5,423 nt of DNA from positions 1-5,423 of the forward strand of contig JAQTOL010000251.1 in NCBI GenBank assembly GCA_028748945.1, given 5' to 3'. Numbering within the stretch: the stretch's first letter is position 1; each line of letters opens with the position of its first letter. Of the stretch, positions 1 to 5,423 are shown piece after piece. The translations under genes were made by a program, and so were the position numbers. The notes under the pieces were generated by a model, which was given only the letters and a program-made list of their open reading frames with translations, did not search any database and was not told the origin of the DNA. This DNA is from Paludibacter sp. Its GTDB lineage: Bacteria > Bacteroidota > Bacteroidia > Bacteroidales > Paludibacteraceae.

Positions 1-2187
1 AATAACGGCAATGCGTTTATCAGTATTCACAATTCCTTTACGGCTGTAACCGACTGTTTCGCCGGCTTTCACATTTTTTATCTGTAAAATTATGGTTTTC
101 AATGCACAAACCTGCTTCAGGTTCGCTTCGGGCAAGGAACTGATGCCGTAATGACCAATGCCCAAACGTACCATATCGAACTGGAATTCAGGGAATCGTT
201 CAATGCCGGCTGAATTAAGTATATGGCGCATTATATGGTGTGTAAAAGTAGTTGAAAATTGATCAGCACAATTATTGAAAGTTGATATCTGTTGGCGTGT
301 AAAAGCATCGAATTTTGCTTCGTCGGAACCAGACAAATGAGAAAAGACCGAACGGACTTTCACCTGATTCTGATTTTTCAGTTTTGTGAGTAGCTGTTCC
401 ATTTCCTGCGGTTCAAAACCAAGGCGATGCATACCGCTATCTATTTTGATGTGAATGGGATAATCAACAATTCCAAGCTTTCCGGCAGCTGCAATAAAGG
501 TATCGAGCAAACGAAAACTGTATATTTCCGGTTCCAGTTTGTTGTCGAAAATCATTCCGTAACTACCCTTTTCGGGATTCATCACCACAATGGGAATACG
601 AATACCTTCACGTCGCAATTCAGCTCCCTCGTCGGCAACGGCCACTGCCAGGTATTCTACCTGATGATGTTGCAGCGTTCGGGCTACTTCCACCGAACCA
701 CTTCCGTATGCAAAAGCTTTAACCATGCACATCATTTTGGTTTCAGGACGAAGTTTGGAACGGAAATAATTCAAATTATCCACCAACGCGTTTAAATTTA
801 CTTCCAGAATGGTTTCATGCGTAATTAACTCGAGTTTTTCAGAAATATCTTCAAAATGATATTTACGGGAACCCTTCAAAAGAATTATTTCCTTTTGAAA
901 ATCGCGGATAAACTTCGATTTCAGAAAATCTTCCGTTGTTTGGAAAAAATATTTCTCATTCAATTGAAATGCATCGGACTGAGATGAAATTTCAGTTCCA
1001 ATACCGATAATGCGCTGAATATTTTTATTTTTCAACAGTTCGGCAACCGTTTTGTATAATTCAACCGGTGAATATCCGCTTTGCAGAATATCAGACAAAA
1101 TAAGCGTTTTCGATAAGCCTTTGGCGGTAGCCTGCTGGTTCAGAAAATCGAGTGCGATACTCAGCGAATTCAAGTCGGAATTGTAACTATCGTTGATAAT
1201 CAGACAATCACGTATTCCTTCTTTTACTTCCATACGCATGGCCACGGCTTCGAGCTGAAGAACTCGTTTCGCAATTTCGTCCATCGTATAGCCAAACAAT
1301 AACATCACTGCCACACATTGTAAGGTGTTTTCCACGGATGCTTCGTCAGTAAAAGGTATGGTTATCTGACTTTCCACTTCTTCAAATTTAAGCGTAACTT
1401 GTGTAGATGCCGGTTTCTTTTCAACCCTCAAAATCCGCATCCTTGCCTGCTCTCCTTTTCCCCACGCAAACAATTTTCCTTTGAAATCCGATTGAGCAAT
1501 CGATATTTCAACTAATTTATTATCAGAACAATAAACTAATTCTTCGGTTTGTTTAAACAGTTGCAGTTTTTCTTCGCATTTCTGCTTTAAACCCGAGAAA
1601 TTTTCCTGATGTGCGTCACCTAAGTTAGTAAAAACACCTATAGTGGGTTGGATGATAGGTTGTAAGCGTTCCATTTCGTGAGGTTCTGAAATACCGGCTT
1701 CGAAAATTCCCAATTCAGTAGTCGCACTCATGGCCCATACCGACAGGGGAACACCTATTTGTGAATTGTAACTGCGAGGCGAACGAATAATATTATAATC
1801 GGTGTGTAACAATTGAAACAGCCATTCTTTTACCACCGTTTTTCCATTGCTACCGGTGATACCGATTACAGGAATTTTGAATGATGAACGATGCTTTGCG
1901 GCCAGCAATTGCAATGCTTTCAATGCATCATTCACCTGCAGGAAAACGGCATCGGGTAATTTGGCAAAGTCCGGACGCATTTCACTCACGACAAAAAAAC
2001 GAAGATTTTGTTGGTATAGTTCCGAAACATAGTTATGACCATCGTTTCGGCTAGTTTTAATGGCAAAAAACAAACTCTCGAATGGAAATGACAATGAGCG
2101 ACTATCGGTCAATAACCAATTTATATCAGCGTCTGGTTGTTTTTTAATGTTAGCACCAATTAACCGGGCTATTTCAGTAAGTTTCAT
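1..2187 (-). CDS. murF-alr: Bifunctional UDP-MurNAc-tripeptide:D-Ala-D-Ala ligase / alanine racemase (MurF-Alr fusion), C-terminus cut by window edge
   Basis: This cytoplasmic peptidoglycan enzyme is predicted to make D-alanine from L-alanine (Alr half) and to join D-Ala-D-Ala to UDP-MurNAc-tripeptide using ATP (MurF half). I translated one uninterrupted frame of 729 residues from the ATG at 2187. MurF features are the P-loop GITGSNGKT at 109-117, GDAHQENF at 190-197 followed by Lys203 (likely the carbamylated lysine of Mur ligases), AMRMEV at about 316-321, NDSYNSD at 332-338 and LLKGSR at about 436-441. The racemase begins near residue 458 with almost no linker. It shows the PLP lysine in MVKAFAYG (Lys490), KIDSGMHRLG near 581-590, SHLSGSDE (His617), RLGIGHYG (Arg674) and TVGYSR (Tyr714, probably the catalytic tyrosine). 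Such fusions are usually about 820 residues, so roughly 90-100 residues should lie beyond position 1. The fusion is typical of Bacteroidota. The upstream gene ends 27 bp away and there is no clear Shine-Dalgarno. Confidence 0.96.
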   Translation of the reverse strand, partial: MKLTEIARLIGANIKKQPDADINWLLTDSRSLSFPFESLFFAIKTSRNDGHNYVSELYQQNLRFFVVSEMRPDFAKLPDAVFLQVNDALKALQLLAAKHRSSFKIPVIGITGSNGKTVVKEWLFQLLHTDYNIIRSPRSYNSQIGVPLSVWAMSATTELGIFEAGISEPHEMERLQPIIQPTIGVFTNLGDAHQENFSGLKQKCEEKLQLFKQTEELVYCSDNKLVEISIAQSDFKGKLFAWGKGEQARMRILRVEKKPASTQVTLKFEEVESQITIPFTDEASVENTLQCVAVMLLFGYTMDEIAKRVLQLEAVAMRMEVKEGIRDCLIINDSYNSDLNSLSIALDFLNQQATAKGLSKTLILSDILQSGYSPVELYKTVAELLKNKNIQRIIGIGTEISSQSDAFQLNEKYFFQTTEDFLKSKFIRDFQKEIILLKGSRKYHFEDISEKLELITHETILEVNLNALVDNLNYFRSKLRPETKMMCMVKAFAYGSGSVEVARTLQHHQVEYLAVAVADEGAELRREGIRIPIVVMNPEKGSYGMIFDNKLEPEIYSFRLLDTFIAAAGKLGIVDYPIHIKIDSGMHRLGFEPQEMEQLLTKLKNQNQVKVRSVFSHLSGSDEAKFDAFTRQQISTFNNCADQFSTTFTHHIMRHILNSAGIERFPEFQFDMVRLGIGHYGISSLPEANLKQVCALKTIILQIKNVKAGETVGYSRKGIVNTDKRIAVI

Positions 2188-2214
2188 ATATTCAGTTATC
2201 AGTTGATTGAAATA

Positions 2215-2913
2215 TTATCTTCTTCTTCCAAAAATCCGCAAGAGAAAGAGAAACAGGTTAATGAAATCGAGATAAAGCGTCAAGGCACCGATTATGGCTT
2301 CTTTTTTATCTTCTTCGCTTCCTTCGTTCCCAATAATATTGAGTTTTTTTAGTTTTTGTGTATCATAGGCTATCAACCCGACGAAAATCAAAACACCTGC
2401 ATACGAAGAAATCCAGTAGAGCATTTCGCTCTTGAGAAACATATTGACAACAGAAGCTATAATTAAGCCAAATAATGCCATGATAAGGATATTCCCCATT
2501 TCGGTAAGGTCCTTTTTAGTGAAAAATCCGTAAGCACTCATTGCTGCAAATGTTCCGGCGCTTATAAAAAATACAGATGCTATTGATTCGGTTGTGAAAG
2601 CAAAAAATATGCAAGACATTGTGAGACCATTCAGTATAGAATATAAAACGAATATAATGGTGGCCGTCATTGCTGACATTTTTTTTATTACTCCGACCAA
2701 AATACCTACCAAAACCAATTCAGAGATCAACAATCCCATAAAAACATATTGCTGACCAAAAATAAAATTAGTAATTTCGGGTGTTGCAGCCGTTTTATAA
2801 GCCATTAAACCCGTAATGATTAATGCCAGTGACATCCAGCCATAAACATTTACAAAGAAACGTTTTGTTTCAACGATTTCCTGTTCTTTCGACATTTCAA
2901 TAAAACTACTCAT
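2215..2913 (-). CDS. Bax inhibitor-1 / YccA family seven-helix inner-membrane protein
   Basis: This is a 232-residue integral membrane protein of the BI-1 (TMBIM, YccA/YbhL/YetJ) family. Bacterial members are studied as pH-sensitive calcium-leak channels or as modulators of membrane proteolysis; the role here is unknown. After a short charged N-terminus, seven hydrophobic segments can be seen at roughly 24-39, 56-76, 82-103, 109-130, 139-159, 165-183 and 206-226. Two intramembrane aspartates expected for the family are present: Asp184 in AYDTQKLK and Asp216 in TLYLDFIN. They match in position the diaspartyl pH sensor described for Bacillus YetJ. The protein ends in the basic run GRRR. The length is normal and no lesion is seen. 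The ATG at 2913 gives the full ORF; Met7 (ATG at 2895) is an alternative start, and neither has a strong ribosome binding site. It lies 60 bp after the phosphoesterase gene and 27 bp before murF-alr, so co-transcription is likely. Confidence 0.93.
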   Translation of the reverse strand: MSSFIEMSKEQEIVETKRFFVNVYGWMSLALIITGLMAYKTAATPEITNFIFGQQYVFMGLLISELVLVGILVGVIKKMSAMTATIIFVLYSILNGLTMSCIFFAFTTESIASVFFISAGTFAAMSAYGFFTKKDLTEMGNILIMALFGLIIASVVNMFLKSEMLYWISSYAGVLIFVGLIAYDTQKLKKLNIIGNEGSEEDKKEAIIGALTLYLDFINLFLFLLRIFGRRR

Positions 2914-2973
2914 AATTCCATTCTTAAATAATTCATTTTAATTTTTAATTTTATTATCACTAGAAAAAAGTTC
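2914..2973. other. 60-bp AT-rich spacer between the phosphoesterase and BI-1 genes
   Basis: This is almost entirely A and T. It has no GC-containing hairpin that could act as an intrinsic terminator and no good match to TAnnTTTG at a proper distance from TTTG. The likeliest reading is read-through within an operon, but a weak promoter in such sequence cannot be ruled out by eye. Confidence 0.5.
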
Positions 2974-4824
2974 TCAATATCTTATTTTTGCAATAATACC
3001 TTCTGATGTAGTCAATACACATTCATTTTTTGAAATGATATTCACTGTATTAATGATTGAATTTCCGATTTTATGACGCCACAATACCGCACCTGTTTTA
3101 GCATCAATACCATGTAATAAGCCGTTTTTTGTTCCAAAAACGATGATACCAGCCCGTTCAACCAACATACTTGGGTTGTGGTCGTACCCATAACCGGCAT
3201 CTGTTTTCCAAATCAGTTTGGGAGAATTTGTCCGGGTATCCAGCGCCACCACACTATCGTTCATGCACCGGCTGTAAACAACATTACCATCTTCCGAAAT
3301 TCCCTCCGTTTCGCGTACTTCATGCAAGTTTGTACGCCAGATTACTTTACCGGTTTCGGCATCAAGGGCAGTCCAAAACCGATCGGGCGCCGTAATAAAT
3401 ATTTTAGCGTGAGAATATACCGGCAAAACAGCCGCGGGAGAATAATGCATTCCGGGGTTTCCATTATTCCATTTCCATACCAGACTGCCATTGGAAGCAT
3501 TTAAAGCATAAAAATTACTATTCCATGCTCCAAAATAAAGTTTGTTTTGAGCATAAACCGGTTTCGTTTCCATATAACCCCTGAGCCCTGAAAATTTCCA
3601 AAGCTGAGAACCATCTTTTAAGCTGATAGCTCTGAAATTTCCATCGCTACCTCCGATAAAAACCGTATCGTTTTTCACTAACGGATTTCCCATTACGGCT
3701 TTGGCAGTTTTAAATTTCCAAATTAATTCTCCCGATGAAGCCTTTAGGCAATAAATGAAACCATCGGTCGATCCAAAAACAACCCGATCGGAAGCTACTG
3801 CAGGTGAAGAAATTATGCGGTTTCCGGTTTTAAATTTCCAACTATTCTTTCCGTTTTGCAAAGAAACTGCATTCATATATCCCAAATCATCGCCATAGAA
3901 AACCATATTATTCGCAACAGCCGGCGTACAATACAAACCAACCCGCGAATTTATCTTCCAAATTTCCTTTACATTTTTATTTATGGTATTAACTTCAAAC
4001 GAGGGTTTTAAAGTCGTTTCGGGTCGATCGTATTTTTTGGTTTCAAAAGCCAACGTGAGCCATAATTTTGGGTCTTGTCCAATTTTCTTTTCATATACCC
4101 GAATGGAGTCGGAAATAGAATAAATGGAATATCCTCCAACCGTGTCAGTGGCTCTCAAAGTTGAGCGATTGACAATACCCGGAATTTCATCGTAATTTAA
4201 AACCATATTCCGGTGATAATGACCACCCAAAACGGCTTGCACATTGTACTTTCGAATAACATCGGTCATTTCATACCAGTTATCCACATCACCTTTTAAC
4301 AAGGGATAATGGGTAATAATAAAAACGGGCATACTGTTACCGGTTTTATTTAATTCCGACTGAACCCAATCGATATCCTGCGGTGCGATATGCCCATCGC
4401 CCATTTTTATAATCGGTCCGGTTGTAAATCCGATAAATTCACACCCTTTATGCGTAAAAACAAATTTATCTTTGCCAAATATGTGTGCGAAATCTGTAGC
4501 ACCCGATTCACTCCATTTTGTTTCGTGGTTACCAGCTGTAATATAATAAGGAATCAAAAGTTTATCGAGAATCTTTTTTGCATTGCATAAAGAGATACTA
4601 TCTCCGCTTTCGGAAATATCGCCCGAAACCAGTACAAAATCAATTCCTTTAGTTGAATTTACTTCGTTGACAGCATTTTGAAGATCTTCGGCCGGTATAG
4701 GATTATTTAAGTTGAGATGCAAATCGGTAAAAAGGGCAAATCGGAAAGGTTCAGTAGCAAATGTTACTGAATTACATTGAAATAGAAATACAATGCTAAA
4801 TAAAAGGAAAGCATATTTTCTCAT
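2974..4824 (-). CDS. Exported calcineurin-like metallophosphoesterase with C-terminal PQQ-type beta-propeller
   Basis: Predicted periplasmic or surface hydrolase of a phosphoester; the substrate is not evident. From the ATG at 4824 it is 616 residues. Residues 1-23 look like a signal peptide: MRK, a hydrophobic stretch, then TFA before TEPF, suiting signal peptidase I. The metallophosphoesterase domain (about 26-235) keeps every metal-site motif: DLH (Asp34, His36), SGD (Asp69), GNHE (Asn99, His100), THYP (His172) and GGHYH (His202, His204). After a linker, residues 287-616 hold repeats of the form (G)-x-(L/V)-x-W-(K/R), with Trp at 289, 329, 369, 409, 450, 496, 539 and 582. These are typical of PQQ/BamB-like propellers. 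The frame is open upstream to a TTG at 4881, but that codon overlaps a promoter -7 element and would put 19 polar residues before the signal peptide, so I reject it. A terminator separates it from nuoN upstream; the BI-1 gene follows after 60 bp. Confidence 0.92.
   Translation of the reverse strand: MRKYAFLLFSIVFLFQCNSVTFATEPFRFALFTDLHLNLNNPIPAEDLQNAVNEVNSTKGIDFVLVSGDISESGDSISLCNAKKILDKLLIPYYITAGNHETKWSESGATDFAHIFGKDKFVFTHKGCEFIGFTTGPIIKMGDGHIAPQDIDWVQSELNKTGNSMPVFIITHYPLLKGDVDNWYEMTDVIRKYNVQAVLGGHYHRNMVLNYDEIPGIVNRSTLRATDTVGGYSIYSISDSIRVYEKKIGQDPKLWLTLAFETKKYDRPETTLKPSFEVNTINKNVKEIWKINSRVGLYCTPAVANNMVFYGDDLGYMNAVSLQNGKNSWKFKTGNRIISSPAVASDRVVFGSTDGFIYCLKASSGELIWKFKTAKAVMGNPLVKNDTVFIGGSDGNFRAISLKDGSQLWKFSGLRGYMETKPVYAQNKLYFGAWNSNFYALNASNGSLVWKWNNGNPGMHYSPAAVLPVYSHAKIFITAPDRFWTALDAETGKVIWRTNLHEVRETEGISEDGNVVYSRCMNDSVVALDTRTNSPKLIWKTDAGYGYDHNPSMLVERAGIIVFGTKNGLLHGIDAKTGAVLWRHKIGNSIINTVNIISKNECVLTTSEGIIAKIRY
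3477..3960 (-). repeat. In-gene tandem repeat of propeller blades, about 120-bp period
   Basis: Within the phosphoesterase gene, Trp codons that open the W-K/R motif start (reading the minus strand) at 3960, 3840, 3720 and 3600, exactly 120 bp apart, then at 3477 after 123 bp. Two of the units share an identical 14-base stretch, TGGAAATTTAAAAC (3827-3840 and 3707-3720). The repeat is 40 residues per blade, diverged elsewhere. It reflects the protein fold rather than a DNA-level element. Confidence 0.8.
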
Positions 4825-4870
4825 TTCGAAAGCTTTAATTTTAAAAACACAGGTTCTGTTTTTTGACCCA

Positions 4871-4901
4871 CAAAGATACAACTTTCAACCGGAAAGCCAT
4901 A
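4871..4901 (-). promoter_or_regulatory. Bacteroidota-type sigma-ABfr promoter for the phosphoesterase gene
   Basis: On the minus strand there is a full match to the Bacteroidota -7 consensus TAnnTTTG (TATCTTTG, 4871-4878). A 19-bp spacer separates it from TATG (4898-4901), one base away from the TTTG -33 element. Transcription would start near 4864-4867, giving a leader of about 40 bases before the ATG at 4824. The element lies after the nuoN terminator, as expected for a new transcription unit. It overlaps the upstream TTG codon at 4881, which argues against that codon as the start. Confidence 0.7.
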
Positions 4902-4930
4902 CCAATTATTCAGATATGACAGTATTCGCC

Positions 4931-4961
4931 AATAAAAAATGGTGAGTATAAAACCCACCAT
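4931..4961 (-). terminator. Rho-independent terminator after nuoN
   Basis: Read on the minus strand, a 9-bp stem (ATGGTGGGT with ACTCACCAT, one G-U pair) closes a 5-base loop, TTTAT. The stem arms are 4953-4961 and 4939-4947. The stem is followed at once by a T-rich tract (TTTTTATT, 4931-4938). It lies about 50 bp beyond the nuoN stop and about 30 bp before the next promoter, as expected for the end of the nuo transcript. On the plus strand the sequence after the stem is not T-rich, so it should work in one direction only. Confidence 0.8.
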
Positions 4962-5008
4962 ACTTATAAAATCTTTTAAAATCAGCTTAGTTTAAAAATA
5001 ATAGCGAT

Positions 5009-5423
5009 TTAAATCAGATTGATAATCACCCCGGGAATTAATCCCAATAAAATCATCAATACAGCCGCAAGAATAATCTGCTTTTTATAGTTGCTGCTCG
5101 AATCGATGGCCGAAGTTGCAGATGGTTGATTGGCATACATGGCTACAATCGGACGAATGTAAAAATAAACACTGATCATAGAACCCACGATAGCCACTAT
5201 CACCAAAAGCAGGTTCCCTTGTTCAATAGCTGAAATAAACAAATTATATTTAGCAGCAAAACCAACCAATGGTGGAATCCCTGCCAACGAAAGCATGGCA
5301 ATGGTCATGGCAAAGGCCTCGGTTGGATTGTGTTTGGCAAGTCCGTTGAAAGCTTTAATAGAAAAAGTACCTGTTTCCTCGCGTACCAGAATAAGTACCG
5401 CAAATGCAGTGATAGTGGCTATG
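5009..5423 (-). CDS. nuoN: NADH-quinone oxidoreductase subunit N (complex I), C-terminal 137 residues only
   Basis: This is the 3' end of a gene that enters from the right edge. NuoN is one of the three antiporter-like membrane subunits that pump protons in respiratory complex I. The visible part starts in a hydrophobic segment (ATITAFAVLILV), followed by a loop with NGLAKHNPTEAFA. It then has the family signature SLAGIPPLVGF and a conserved lysine (AAKYNLF, codon at 5249-5251), a helix containing VGSMISVYFYIRP, a polar serine-rich loop, and a last helix ending LIPGVIINLI before TAA at 5009-5011. The GIPP-x-x-GF-x-x-K pattern and the short C-terminal tail fit NuoN better than NuoL or NuoM. 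There is no start codon in the window: internal ATGs such as the one at 5308 fall inside conserved sequence and are not starts. An intrinsic terminator about 50 bp downstream suggests nuoN is the last gene of the nuo operon. Confidence 0.92.
   Translation of the reverse strand, partial: IATITAFAVLILVREETGTFSIKAFNGLAKHNPTEAFAMTIAMLSLAGIPPLVGFAAKYNLFISAIEQGNLLLVIVAIVGSMISVYFYIRPIVAMYANQPSATSAIDSSSNYKKQIILAAVLMILLGLIPGVIINLI

Larger units (their letters stand above)
4825..5008. other. Intergenic region between nuoN and the phosphoesterase gene
   Basis: This 184-bp AT-rich spacer contains the nuoN terminator and then the promoter listed separately. I see no further coding potential in either direction, no riboswitch-like structure and no tRNA. 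The last 30 bases before the ATG at 4824 are A/T-rich and carry no Shine-Dalgarno match, which is usual in Bacteroidota. Confidence 0.7.

Noticed and set aside
427..795. Open plus-strand frame of 122 codons
   Set aside because: It lies wholly antisense to the racemase half of murF-alr, whose frame is intact with all expected motifs. The plus-strand product has no recognisable domain.
1847..2032. Open plus-strand frame of 61 codons
   Set aside because: It is antisense to the MurF N-terminal region and ATP-binding loop; no family features.
2914..2973. A promoter for the BI-1 gene in the AT-rich gap
   Set aside because: Several TA-rich stretches are present, but none matches TAnnTTTG with a TTTG element 19-21 bp upstream; the match is no better than expected in such AT-rich DNA.
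3171..3504. Two overlapping plus-strand frames (74 and 108 codons)
   Set aside because: Both are antisense to the propeller repeats of the phosphoesterase gene and overlap each other in different frames. They are by-products of the repeat coding.
4390..4590. Open plus-strand frame of 66 codons
   Set aside because: It is antisense to the metallophosphoesterase domain, which is clearly coding.
4829..4836. Small palindrome AAAGCTTT just before the ATG at 4824
   Set aside because: It is eight bases long, without a second copy or a flanking structure; too short to call an operator.
5009..5308. A complete 99-residue protein starting at the ATG at 5308
   Set aside because: The same frame stays open to the window edge and the upstream residues continue the NuoN pattern, so this is the tail of a larger gene.
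1..5423. A hidden novel system, mobile element or CRISPR array
   Set aside because: Nearly all of the window is covered by four intact or edge-cut genes of recognised families, and the spacers hold only a terminator, a promoter and AT-rich sequence. I found no inverted-repeat ends, target duplications or spaced direct repeats outside the propeller gene.

Overview
The window looks like ordinary chromosome from a member of the Bacteroidota, most likely order Bacteroidales. Four things point there: a MurF ligase fused to alanine racemase in one polypeptide, a promoter of the TTTG / TAnnTTTG type, no strong Shine-Dalgarno sequences, and AT-rich spacers with overall GC near 40% by eye. A Paludibacter-like or Porphyromonadaceae-like relative would fit, but the genus cannot be fixed from this sequence.

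All four genes lie on the minus strand, so transcription runs from high to low coordinates. From 5423 to 5009 is the 3' end of nuoN, a proton-pumping membrane subunit of respiratory complex I. It is followed at 4931-4961 by a clear intrinsic terminator that probably ends the nuo operon. A good Bacteroidota promoter at 4871-4901 then starts the next unit. Its first gene (4824-2974) encodes an exported two-domain protein: a calcineurin-like metallophosphoesterase followed by a PQQ-type beta-propeller. After 60 bp comes a seven-helix Bax inhibitor-1 / YccA family membrane protein (2913-2215). After a further 27 bp comes murF-alr (2187 to beyond position 1), which supplies both D-alanine and the ligase step that adds D-Ala-D-Ala to the peptidoglycan precursor. 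No terminator is visible between these last three genes, so they may form one transcript, although a promoter in the 60-bp AT-rich gap cannot be excluded.

Functionally, the right edge is respiration and the rest is cell-envelope biology: a periplasmic phosphoesterase of unknown substrate, an inner-membrane channel-like protein and a cytoplasmic peptidoglycan enzyme. I see no mobile element, tRNA, rRNA, CRISPR array or phage sequence. I also see no convincing sign of an undescribed system. The least understood item is the phosphoesterase-propeller protein, whose eight evenly spaced Trp motifs predict a complete eight-bladed propeller. Most open frames on the plus strand are antisense shadows of these genes.
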